Shown piece by piece: positions 21,890-31,326 of a stretch of 64,000 nt of DNA. The stretch is from Anastrepha obliqua. Lineage: Eukaryota; Arthropoda; Insecta; Diptera; Tephritidae. Under the pieces are notes generated by a model. It was not told the DNA's origin. It made no database searches and saw only the letters and a list, made by a program, of their open reading frames with translations. The translations under genes were made by a program, and so were the position numbers. The stretch is from NCBI RefSeq assembly GCF_027943255.1, contig NC_072893.1, positions 17,258,001 through 17,322,000 on the forward strand. The letters are read 5' to 3'. Within the stretch, counting starts at the first letter, position 1; each line of letters starts with the position of its first letter.

Positions 21890-22094
21890 TTCAATAAATC
21901 AATGCGTTCGCGTTAAACGTTCAGCTGAAATCAAATGCCTTCCAGGCAATGTTCACGCCTTTTGGGAAGATACCTCTATTTTTGTCAAGCAAACCTCTAA
22001 CTATGATGGTGACTGTTGGTGTTATCCTTCCTTCAAGAGGAGCGTCAAGTTGGCTCTTAAATCTGCAGGTTTAGAAAAGAGGCCTTACAAATTC
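21890..22094 (+). other. Unassigned open stretch of ~65 codons
   Basis: One frame is open from about 21,896 into the TTC microsatellite at 22,096-22,113. It contains a Cys/Trp-rich piece (DGDCWCYPSFKRS) and an ordinary residue mix rather than low-complexity codons. No start codon context, splice signal or known domain was recognised. It may be a fragment of an element lying between two LINE pieces. I do not call a gene. Confidence 0.2.
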
Positions 22095-22290
22095 TCTTCT
22101 TCTTCTTCTTCTTGATCGACGCGAAAACCATTTACGCGATTTTGGCCGAATCTAAGAAAACGCGTCTATCATTTCTTTCTCGTACTGACCGGCGGCAGTT
22201 CGAAACACCAAGTGAAGCCGACCTCTACTTTCCAACTCAGAGGATGCCTTCCCCTTCCTCTGCTACCACCAGCAGGTATCGACTTTCACT
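22095..22290 (-). pseudogene. LINE C-terminus with (GAA)n tail, same family as 16,980-17,195
   Basis: On the minus strand the DNA matches 17,068-17,180: GCTGGTGGTAGCAGAGGAAG, then a GTTGGAAAG block. It continues to LGVSNCRRSVRER...LDSAKIA and ends in a (GAA)n tail (22,096-22,113). This is the canonical end of an endonuclease/RT LINE, 5'-truncated near 22,290. Frame changes are present. Confidence 0.65.
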
Positions 22291-22329
22291 GGATATTATA
22301 CTAAAAACTTTAGACTTCCTCGTCATTTC

Positions 22330-22490
22330 AGCGGAGCACATCTTCTGCCAATGTGCAGCTCTCTCAAGACGAAGACTCACTCAGCTAGGTGGTGTGACTC
22401 TGACTTCTACGCGGTGATATGGAACAAAAAGCCCGCAGAAGTGCTCAAATTCATTAAGGGCATCCAACAAATGTTCATTATTTTTGAAGA
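22330..22490 (+). pseudogene. LINE C-terminal Cys/His block fragment
   Basis: The plus strand reads AEHIFCQCAALSRRRLTQLG (22,333-22,392), matching the HLLC.CPAL...R...LG block that follows RNase H in I/R1/jockey-related LINEs, then an FIKGIQ block near 22,450. Only this short piece remains. Confidence 0.55.
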
Positions 22491-22559
22491 AATATGATCT
22501 AATTATGCCTTTGTCGACCTAATTATGACTTTATTGAACCAATAAGCCCGTTTTTCAGT

Positions 22560-22985
22560 GATCATCGGTAAGAGACTCGATTTAAGAACCTGTCATATAA
22601 AAGATCGGATCGAAGGTGGTTAAGGTGGCGTACAAAAATCGCTGTGTGGCATGGTGAGCTATCCGGATGAAACCAAAGATCGTCCAGATCCGTGTCTTGA
22701 ACTTTCGGGGATAAAAAAGATAATTTGCCATGCCACTACAGCGCTCACCGAAATGGCGCTTGATCGAAATGGCCGCTGAAGCATTTCAAAGCAAAATGGG
22801 CGAGTGATACAGCTCCACACTATGCATTAAACAATCACTCTCTGAGGGTGCATTAGCTTTTCGACAATCGGGTACGGGTTTTTCGATACCCACATACCGC
22901 AATTGAGTTTATTAACATAACCGCCGAGATGAAAATGTGCTTCGCCAAAAAAAGTGATTTCGATTTCTTTTTTTTAATAAAAGCA
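22560..22985 (-). pseudogene. mariner-like (IS630-type) transposase pseudogene, catalytic core
   Basis: The minus strand reads FFGEAHFHLGGYVNKLNCGMW (22,885-22,955), corresponding to the first catalytic block of this transposase group, with Gly where the Asp should be. MHPQRVIV follows, and downstream VQDTDLDDLWFHPDSSPCHT (about 22,655-22,715), the second-Asp block. Stops and frame changes occur. Related pieces are at 10.0, 27.5 and 63.8 kb. No terminal repeats were recognised. Confidence 0.7.
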
Positions 22986-23320
22986 CTGTTGGGGTTACAC
23001 AACATTGACTTGGGAAATAAGTTGACAATACTTCCCAACGTTTTTCAAGCAGAAAGCGATTCATTTCGTTCCGCGGAGATATGTTTACGATTTGTTTGCG
23101 ATGCTCGTATACATACCATAGTGGATAATTTTGCAGCTACAATACTCTAATATGGGCTCCTGTAGGCACGAACCAACAAGCTCTTTGTAGTCATCACTTC
23201 CGTGATAGTGACCTCTGCGTTAACTCTTGCTTCAACTACGCCCCACACATAATAATAAGATAGTTTGCAGTAGGGGAATTAAGACGGCCATAAATCAGGC
23301 AACGAGATGTATAGAATGAT

Positions 23321-23852
23321 GCATGCAGACACCTGCTTGAGCCTGAGCCACCTCCCAGGCACATCAGGAGGCATTTTCTCAACTGCGCGGACGAGATCCA
23401 AGACAAAACAGACAGACAGCTACTAGATCGGGCAGCGTATAGACAGGCCATAAACGACTTTCATCGGGAGACTCTCACCACCTTCTTAACCTCCCGACCC
23501 TCGAATGCCGTTATCGGAGTCCAACCACCACCAATCGCAGACGAAGAGCTCCAACTTCTACGAGAGTCCCGCGTAACCTTGGCACAATTACGTTCTGGAT
23601 ACTGTAGCAGGTTAAACTCCTACTTATCCAGATTCGACCCCGACGTACTAAACATCGTCCAGCATGTGAAGGCACTCCGCACGACACTAACCACCTTTTC
23701 ACATGCCCCATCAAACCCACTCATCTAACACCCATTTCCCTCTGGACCCAAACTGTCGAAACAGCTCGTTTCCTAGGCCTACCGTTAGATGAGCAAGACG
23801 AAGGGGACCGGTGATTACACAGACAGGCCAAAGTTATTACTACAACAACAAC
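23321..23852 (+). mobile_element. 5'-truncated jockey-like LINE insertion with 12-bp duplication
   Basis: GTATAGAATGAT occurs perfectly at 23,309-23,320 and 23,853-23,864, bounding a 532-bp insertion that ends in a CAA-rich tail. The plus strand encodes the LINE C-terminus: HFLNCADEIQD, then LRSGYCSRLNSYLSRFDPDV (about 23,585-23,645), and after a one-base deletion CPACEGTPHDTNHLFTCP (Cys/His zinc-binding block, about 23,655-23,710), VETARFLGLPLD and a stop at about 23,814. The lost base separates the finger from the upstream frame. It is a classic target-primed insertion, fairly young by its intact duplication. Confidence 0.85.
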
Positions 23853-23869
23853 GTATAGAATGATAATGT

Positions 23870-24926
23870 AGGGAACTTGAAACTTCCATTGCAAAATTGA
23901 ATTGACTATAAAATTGCATACTCGACACTTTTTAATAAATTTTGAATAAAATATTTCAAATCTTTTATTTTGCATTTTTTGTATTTTTTTAAATTTTCAT
24001 AAAGTTTAGAATTTAAATTTATACGAATAAAAATAATTAAGGCACGAACAAAATGTCGAAATTTGCCAACAGATACCTGTGCAGTATCTATCAACACACA
24101 CTCACACACTTTTAGGCCCTTCAAATATGCATTTGGTCAAAATATGTGTAGACGTTTGTAAGTATGCATGTATGCGAAAACGGTGAGTGTATCAATTTGT
24201 TTGCCATTCCAAGTTTAAGTAAAATTTATCACTTTCCAAAGTTCAACAAAACCTACATACACACACATAAATATTTCTACATGTAAAAGGGCAGCGAAAG
24301 CAAAGCGAAAGGTGAATGTCCTTTCATTCGAATTGCAGGCGAATTCATAGAGCAACGTTTGCTTCACAAATGCAAGGCGCATGCTTGGCGTGCAGGAGGC
24401 AAACGAAACTATGAGTCCACATAAATGGATAGAGATATGCATTTGTAGTAGTGGTAGTAGTAGTAGTAGCAGCAGTAAATATACGAGTGCATATCTTCAC
24501 ACGTCTTCATAAATGTGTTATATATACTTTTGTATATACATGCGCTCGCTAGCTTATCACAGAGCGAGTAAATTATGAAATAGTTTTGGTTCAATTTTTA
24601 ATAAGGCTTTGTGAAATATAATATTTCAGGCGCGTAATTTCACTTTGTTTTCACACTTTTTTTTGATTTATTTTAATTTGATGCCGTCGGATGGCTTTCT
24701 AAGAAGATTTCCTGACAGAGAAGATAAATTCCAATAGGTCAAGAACAACTCCTGAACTAAAATATGAAATAAAATATCATTTCATTTGTTAACCCTAGAA
24801 AGATAATCATACGTAAAATTTACTCATAATTTTTAAATAGCTACTTTCTCGTATTTTATTGATTAACTTGGAATGAACTAATTTGGGTTATGTTTTTAGA
24901 TACAAATGAAATAAAAATACTTGAAT
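23870..24926. other. Non-coding stretch with a GTA/TAG microsatellite
   Basis: AT-rich to mixed sequence with a TAG/GTA triplet run at about 24,446-24,478 and TG/CA runs near 24,100 and 24,255. No gene or element end was recognised. Confidence 0.4.
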
Positions 24927-25703
24927 TTAAGGGGTCCCGATGGTCTAGAGCTCAGAAGTTTTGGGTATTTTCAGGAATTTTTTTTTTGCAATAAAAAAAT
25001 GGAAACGATATTTATTTTATATTTTATTTTATTTAACTTTCTTCACATACAAAAATGAAAAACAAAAAATTTCGGTTTTTCGATTTAAAAAAAAAAATTT
25101 TTAATATTAATAATTGAAAAAATGGCGCTAAAGTTGACCCTCTCGAAAACTTTGACCTGGACGGTATTGCCCACATCAGCTCTTCTAATTATTTATCTGA
25201 AGCACAAAAACCAAAAAAAATATCAGTATGACTGTAGCTATCTACCTATGTCCCGTTACTAGAAAAAAAATTTTAAAAGGGCGCGGTTTTGAATTTGACA
25301 CTCTGAAAATCGGGTTTTTTCTGATTTTTAACCAAAACAATACGAAATAATGGAAATAATAATATGATTTTAGTATGGGCGATGGCCATTCAAATTTCAG
25401 ACGACTTGGTTGAAAACCTTTTTTTAGATCTATTGCTACGCATTCAACAGGGAAAGTTGCCACATTTATAGTACTCGTATACAAAAGTCATTATTGAGCT
25501 GGCATTGCTTTCTGAAAAAAAACTCATTATTAGGTGTACGATGGCGATGAACTTAATAGTTTTAGGAGCTCCCCTGCAGGAAAATAGAAAAAGAATTGTC
25601 TATCCCGGAACAAACAGTGATCCAAAAAATGAGGGCTCACTACTCCCCCTTCAATCGAGGAGGATCTCATTGCTAAGCAAGGTTTTGTGATGGACATTAA
25701 TTA

Positions 25704-26983
25704 TTGGAGGTTGAATTAGTTTTAAAGGTGACACACAGATGGCGCTATTTATCACTTTATCGCGTTGGCAATACTGAATATATATTCATGACAAAGCCTC
25801 ATCCCTAGGCTTTGTTTATCAGTATCCGTCATTTCGCTGAAGTATAAACAACGCAGTGTTTTCGTGCTCCGAGTATGTCAACTTTCGTGCCGTCGAAACG
25901 CAATTTGCGGGAAGCTTTGCTTTTCTGCTTCAATTTAAAAAAAAATACAGCCCAAGCCCGTGAATTGCTGCAGGAGGCCTACCCAGATCATACTCCGTCG
26001 ATTTCAACATGTGAGTACTGGTTTCGACGATTCAAAAGTGGTGATTTTCACACCGAAGACAAGGAGCGTCTTGGCCAGCCCAAAAAGTTCGAGGACGCGG
26101 AATTGGGGGAATTGGTAAACGAGGACTCGTGCCAAACCCAAGAAGAGCTTGCTGAATCATTGGGCGTTGATAAATCAACCGTTTGCAAGCGTCTAAAAGC
26201 GATGGGAATGATCCAAAAGCAAGGACATTGGGTCCCGTACGAGTTGAAGCTGCGCGACGTCGAACGGCGATTTTTTACGTGCGAATTGCTGATCGAGCGA
26301 CAAAATCGGAAGGGTTTTTTGCATCGGGTGGTGACTGGCGACGAAAAATGGATCCACTACGATAACCCAAAACGCAAAAAATCATGGGGTTTGCCCGGCC
26401 ACGCATCAACGACGGCCAAGCAGAATATTCACGGCAAGAAAATCATGCTCTGCATTTGGTGGGATCAGGTCGGCGTCGTATATTTTGAGCTGCTCCAACC
26501 GGGCGAAACAATCACGGGGGATCGTTACCGACTGCAATTGATGCGTTTAAGCCGGGCATTGAAAGAAAAACGGCCGGAAACGGTAAAAAGGCACGACAAG
26601 GTTATTTTGCAACATGACAACGCTCGGCCGCATGTTGCTCAACCTGTCAAAAAATACTTTGGAACGCTTGGCTGGGAAGTGTTACCCCACCCGCCGTATA
26701 GTCCAGACATAGCTCCCTCCGATTATCATTTGTTCCGGCATATGAGTCTCGATTTGGCGGACCAGCGGTTCTTCTCGTACGAGGCTACCAAAATATGGGT
26801 TGAGTCATGGATAGCCAAGCAGCGGCCAGAATTTTGGAGAAACGGCATCCGGAAATTGCCCGAAAGATGGGCGAAAGTTGTAGCTAGCGATGGCCAATAC
26901 TTCGAATAAAATATTTTCTACCGTTTTTTCACAATAAAGCCCCAAATCTTCGAAAAAAACCTTTAAAACTAATTCAACCTCCC
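25704..26983 (+). mobile_element. Complete mariner element, 1.28 kb
   Basis: TA at 25,702-25,703 and 26,984-26,985 flanks inverted repeats. GGAGGTTGAATTAGTTTTAA starts at 25,706, and its exact reverse complement lies at 26,959-26,982 (24 bp perfect). The extreme bases differ slightly (TTGGAGG versus GGGAGG). The size of 1,280 bp and one open transposase gene are exactly those of an autonomous mariner. The host site is the TTAA element at 24,931-27,433. Confidence 0.92.
25875..26909 (+). CDS. mariner transposase, intact
   Basis: A 344-residue protein, the usual mariner length (about 345). The N-terminal half (about residues 1-110) holds two helix-turn-helix motifs that bind the terminal repeats, for example FNLKKNTAQARELL and TCEYWFRRFKSGD. 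The catalytic D,D34D triad is visible: VVTGDEKWIHYDN (first Asp, about residue 156), VILQHDNARPHVA (second, about 249) and YSPDIAPSDYHLF (third, about 284). A WVPYEL linker-like block lies near residue 119, and the protein ends ERWAKVVASDGQYFE. It cuts and pastes its own element at TA sites in the nucleus. No stop or frameshift is present. The ATG at 25,875 follows about 170 bp of leader after the left repeat. It belongs near the Mos1/rosa-like groups, but I cannot assign the subfamily. It could be active. Confidence 0.95.
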   Translation: MSTFVPSKRNLREALLFCFNLKKNTAQARELLQEAYPDHTPSISTCEYWFRRFKSGDFHTEDKERLGQPKKFEDAELGELVNEDSCQTQEELAESLGVDKSTVCKRLKAMGMIQKQGHWVPYELKLRDVERRFFTCELLIERQNRKGFLHRVVTGDEKWIHYDNPKRKKSWGLPGHASTTAKQNIHGKKIMLCIWWDQVGVVYFELLQPGETITGDRYRLQLMRLSRALKEKRPETVKRHDKVILQHDNARPHVAQPVKKYFGTLGWEVLPHPPYSPDIAPSDYHLFRHMSLDLADQRFFSYEATKIWVESWIAKQRPEFWRNGIRKLPERWAKVVASDGQYFE

Positions 26984-27474
26984 TACTATTTTCGAAAGAA
27001 GCTCAAGTAAAATATTTTCGGGTATTTTTGACATTTTTAACGTTTTTTTTGTGTATTAAAATATACTGAAAAATTTGTTTTTTTAGAATAAGAACTACTT
27101 ATATATTGTAATATTATTTTGTAATTTTTGGAAAACACCCCCTATGCGCAATAATTTTTGCCAATTTCATAACGGGACCCTCATAATAGTTGTATTTAAA
27201 TACCATTAATAAAAAGCTCAGACGACTTGGTTGAATAGTTGTTTGTTTTTTTTTTTTTTTGACCACACCAGGCCGAAAAAAGTAGTTTTGCGATAATTGG
27301 GTTTTTGAGAGTGGCCGCGTGACGAATCTGACTCTACCTGCTAAAGCAGCTGCGAATCGATAATACTGGGAATATCCTTCCAAAAATTTGACAGTATATC
27401 AATTTTCTGAAAATTCTAGACCACAGGGACCCCTTAAGAAATATTGATGTGAAAGGGTGATCAATTTAGAGGTA

Positions 27475-27800
27475 GCTACGTGCCACACAAACAACGAAAC
27501 CATTGATCTTTTACGGGAAAAGTTTCCGGATCGTGTTGTCTTTCGAAGAGGTGAATACAATTGACGACCGAGATTTTGTGATTTCTCACCTTGTGACTTT
27601 TTTCTTTGGGACCACGTAAAACAGAAGGTCTCGCCAACAGCCCAAGGTCGATTCAAGACATCAAAGGTGGAATTCGTGATGCTATCGAGGACATAAGGCA
27701 GCCACTTTCCAATTAGATTATGGAAAATTTCATGAAAAGGACATTGTCCTGTAAGCGTAGCCGTGGTGGTCATTTGCCTGATGTTATTTTTCACTATTAA
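27475..27800 (+). pseudogene. mariner-like (IS630-type) transposase C-terminal fragment
   Basis: The plus strand reads ATCHTNNETIDLLREKFPDR (27,475-27,534), then RPRFCDFSPCDFFLW (third catalytic block, about 27,560-27,605). After a frame change it reads NSPRSIQDIKGGIRDAIEDI, MENFMKR and RGGHLPDVIFHY before a stop at 27,798-27,800. An in-frame stop at about 27,711 and one near 27,553 confirm decay. It is related to the fragments at 10.0, 22.6 and 63.8 kb. Confidence 0.75.
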
Positions 27801-28149
27801 CGGCATACCTTCCTCTTTATAATGAAATAAACATCCAATCATTTATATTAAAAAATAGCATTTTTCTTTGAATATAAAAATAACACCTCTTATTGGAAAA
27901 TTCTTTATATATATACAGCGCACGCTCGATAACGTGAACGCTCTAAAGTGTGAACACCCCAAAACGTGAACAGACATTTTTGTGCATTGACTTCTCTAAA
28001 ACGTGAACAAACCCAAAAGCTCTATAACATGAACAATAAACGTTACAATTATTTGAATGTAGTTTACATTGATCTCAAGTAATTCTGAAATTGGGGCATC
28101 CGCTAATTATAAAATAGGCATTTTATTCGTAATTGCATGTAAGGAGTAA

Positions 28150-30049
28150 AATATTTCAGTCGCGGTTTTGGTTTTGCAAAGAGTGTTTCGTCTTATTTTC
28201 TGGTGAAAATGATTTTAGCAAAGAAATATAATGTTGCTTAATCAACAATTTGTAACAGTAAAGCGAAAAAGCAAGTGATTTTAAAATGCGTAAGCAACAC
28301 GTATTGTGGACCGGGAAATAGAAAACACTGCGTTCTTCAGAATTGCCCAAAATGGAGCGAGCTCTTTATCGTTGGTTTATCCGAATGCGAGATAAAAACT
28401 GGCCAGTAATTGCTCTAGTGTTGAAAGAAAAGGCAAAAATACTGCATGCAAAATTTAAGGAAAATGAAGCAAACTTCCTCGCTAGTGATGGATGGCTCCA
28501 AGGATTCAAGAAGAGGTACGGTATTCGTCTTCTTAAAATATCAGGCGAAAAACTGTCTTCGCAACCTCAGCTAGTGGATCCGTTTAAAGAAAAACTTAAA
28601 ACTAAAATGGCCGAATTGGAGTTGTGCAACGATCAGTTATATATTGCTGATGAGTCGGGGTTATTCTGGAGACTTTTGCCAGAGAAAACGTACGCGTCAA
28701 GTATGGAGAAGAGAGCTCCAGGGGTAAAGTCCAACAAGAAGCGAATCACGTTTTTATGAATATTGCTCATTTATTTCTTCTAATATAACCGTTATCCGCT
28801 CTTCATACTCTTACACTAATTACCAACTAAGCATAAATTCAATTACTGTTTTATTCTTGAACTGTGCGGATCGGTAATATCGAACAAAGTTATAAATGAA
28901 CAAATTTAAACAAAAGTTTTCTTAAATTAACAAGTGTTTTTCTTAAATTGGCGAAGAGCCGTAAGTACTCGTGTGTGTGTGGGAGTTATGCGATATACAT
29001 GAAAGTATTGGATCCCACAGGCTTAAGCTTTTGCTAATTGGAAAGGCGAAAAATCCACGCTGATTTAAAAACTTTCAGTATCCCACCGACTATAAGAGCT
29101 CGGTATCCGCCTGGATGACGTCGGCTATTTTCAAGCAATGGTTTCATGAGTCATTTGTTCCACAGGTGGATATTCCGTTTAAGTTTTGTCCGATTTTTAA
29201 GGTTAACTGGTTGTTTTTTAAGGTTACATCGTTTTTAAAGGAGAAAGCCTTACCAATTAAAGCTCTCCTCCTAATCGACAACGCTCCTTCTTACCCAAAT
29301 GAACCTGAACTGACAACGGAGAATTGGCCAATGGCGGCAATGTTTATGACACCAAACGTTACTCCGTTCATTCAACCGATGGATCAGAATGCAATTAAAA
29401 TCACTAAGTTGCTTACGGAAACAGCCGTCTAGCTTCAATAGCAGCGACAAAGTCTGATTTGCTCGAGTCGTTGAAAAGAATTAACTTAAAAACAGCTATA
29501 AATCTTTTGGATGCGGCTTGGTTTCGTGTTGGTGAAGCAACATTAGCTAAGTGCTGGAAGAGTATTTTAAATTTTGCGGTAAACAATGATGATCCCGAAG
29601 ATAATGTTTCGTTGGCGGGTTTAAAAGAAAAATGGGAAGCTGTACTTCGCACCCTGATGAGCAACACCGTCGATCTCCTTAGTAGTTTAAATCCTGAGGT
29701 TCGTTCGTGTTCGCAGATATGCTCAAAGATATGTATGTGGGTTATTGAAAAAACTTTTTTTTATTAAAAATTTCAGATTGAATTCACGTTACCAGCCATT
29801 AATGAATGGAACGAAGATATCGAGCAGGGCAATGTAGATGACGATTATCAACAAGAGGACGAATCCGATGATGACAGCGTATCAGAGCAACTGGAGAAAA
29901 TTAAGCCGACTGTAGCAGTTGAAATTTTTAACAAGGCCTTAATATGGACTGGTCATGAACACGTCGATCAAAATGATATGTGTGTGCTAACACGGTTAAG
30001 GGAGAAAGCTGAAACAAAAGATACAAAAAAGATGACTGATTTTTTTTAA
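28150..30049 (+). pseudogene. Tigger-type transposase pseudogene (copy 2)
   Basis: The reading starts with an HTH remnant ILAKKYNVA*STI (TAA inside, about 28,235), then a one-base deletion near 28,320, then LPKMERALYRWF (28,345-28,380) and ADESGLFWRLLPEK (first catalytic Asp, about 28,655). About 250 bp of foreign sequence interrupts it at 28,757-29,008. Next come IKALLLIDNAPSYPNE (second Asp, about 29,260-29,305) and FMTPNVTPFIQPMDQ (third Asp, about 29,345-29,390), a frameshift near 29,430, and an intron with GT at 29,699 and AG at 29,776. The acidic terminal exon ends at the stop 30,047-30,049. Unlike copy 1 it keeps the PELTTENWPMAAM segment. It is dead as it stands. Confidence 0.82.
28757..29008. 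other. ~250-bp insertion inside the Tigger copy 2 gene
   Basis: Comparison with copy 1 shows that a short segment (about 15 bp in copy 1) is replaced here by about 250 bp of AT-rich sequence containing a GTGTGTGTGTG run near 28,970. No clear target duplication or inverted ends were found. It may be a solo LTR, a MITE or filler DNA from repair. Identity unknown. Confidence 0.45.
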
Positions 30050-30223
30050 ATAAAACCATCGTATGGCATAATTTTCAATTAATATGTAACGAAAACAAGA
30101 ATAAAATGTGAATTTAAATGTGAAAAAATATATTTAATTAGTCTTTTTGGGCATTCCAAACGTGAACACTTTTGTTAACGTGAACTGCCTTGGTTTGAAT
30201 TAGTTCACGTTATGGAGCGTGCG

Positions 30224-30596
30224 AGTTACGTCACTCAACCATTCTACTCCAAAAGAAAATACAATTGAAGTGGACTGGTCATCGTAACTCGATACCCAAC
30301 CAAATAAGTGCCATTGCACTAACGCATTTCGCAAGCGACACAATTAGCTTGTAATGAAATGAGTGCAACGACACTTATGCAAATAATTTAGGAAACTTAG
30401 AATAACAATATTCATATTTCGTTGATTCACCAAATATTGTATTGTAAGTGAATCAACTATTAGCAATAGGAAATATTATAAATACTAGCTGTAAGCATAT
30501 AAAAATTTGTAATTGAAAAATACCATTTAATCAATAAAGACGCGTTTCGACGCCGGTTGATTTTTTTTAAGCCACGACTTTCGCATTGGCTTATTT
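30224..30596 (+). repeat. 5' LTR (373 bp)
   Basis: It begins AGTTACGTCACTCAACC and ends GGCTTATTT just before the PBS. It contains ATTATAAATAC near 30,478 (a possible TATA-like core) and an AATAAA polyadenylation signal at about 30,533. It differs from the 3' LTR by one substitution (AGTTAC versus AGTAAC) and one missing G near 30,405. Confidence 0.95.
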
Positions 30597-30612
30597 GGCG
30601 CAGTCGAAAGGG
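30596..30612 (+). promoter_or_regulatory. Primer binding site, tRNA-Ser-like
   Basis: TGGCGCAGTCGAAAGGG directly follows the 5' LTR (sharing its last T). The first 11 bases match the tRNA-Ser type PBS reported for 17.6/297-like elements, beginning with TGG, the complement of the tRNA CCA end. The following AAAGG differs from the form I remember. Confidence 0.8.
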
Positions 30613-30778
30613 AATCAATTCCGAAGAATTGATTATAGAACGGAACGAGTCCTGAAGGACCGTTACAACAATTCAACACGGTACACTTAAAATACCGTCG
30701 CGGAAATCAAACTTAAGTTGTACACCGCCGTGAATAAATTCCGAAGAATTTATCACTAACCCAGTCGAATCCTTAAGG

Positions 30779-30822
<44 letters not shown>

Positions 30823-31165
30823 AATCTAACTTAAGATATACACCGCCGTGAAATCAATTCCGAAGAATTGATTGAAAGAGCTAGTGAAGAATTAGTGAGT
30901 AAAAGAACTATCGGCATCCTTAAGGACCGAAAAAAAAGAAAAAAAAAAAAAAATTCCTGACTGAAGTCAAGAATTAGTGATTAAAAGAACTATCGGCATC
31001 CTTAAGGACCGAAAAACAAGAAAAATTAAATTCCTCACTAAAGTCAAGAATTAGTGATTAAAATAACTATCGGCATCCTTAAGGACCGAAAAAGAAAAAA
31101 ATTAAAATTCCTGACTAAAGTCAAGAATTAGTGATTAAAATAACTATCGGCATCCCTAAGGACCG

Positions 31166-31199
<34 letters not shown>

Positions 31200-31326
31200 A
31201 AATTCCTGACTAAAGTCAAGAATTAGGACCGAAAAATAATAGTGAACAGTCACAGTGATCAAAAGAAACTAAAAAGACGATTAAATTGGTCCTTCATATT
31301 TAAACAAAAAGGAAAAGTTTATAAAA
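30613..31326 (+). repeat. Untranslated leader with palindromes and ~77-bp tandem repeats
   Basis: Three near-copies of the palindrome ATCAATTCCGAAGAATTGAT lie near 30,613, 30,733 and 30,851. From 30,889 four tandem units (starts 30,889, 30,971, 31,048 and 31,125) share GAATTAGTGATTAAAA, ACTATCGGCATCCTTAAGGACCG and a variable poly-A run. Two long A runs lie at about 30,783-30,818 and 31,167-31,197. The region precedes the gag start and probably forms RNA structure for packaging, dimerisation or translation (inference). Confidence 0.85.

Larger units (their letters stand above)
24931..27433. mobile_element. TTAA-flanked non-autonomous element carrying a nested mariner
   Basis: The left end GGGGTCCCGATGGTCTAGA (24,931-24,949) and right end, whose reverse complement begins GGGGTCCCTGTGGTCTAGA (from 27,433), form inverted repeats. 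TTAA lies at 24,927-24,930 and 27,434-27,437. Without the mariner (25,704-26,983) the element would be about 1.2 kb. An 18-bp direct repeat CAGACGACTTGGTTGAA occurs inside both halves (about 25,399 and 27,220). No transposase of its own was recognised. TTAA suggests piggyBac-type mobilisation (inference). Confidence 0.7.

Noticed and set aside
30224..30596. Solo LTR
   Set aside because: A second near-identical LTR, PBS, PPT and full internal region follow, so this is the 5' LTR of a complete element.
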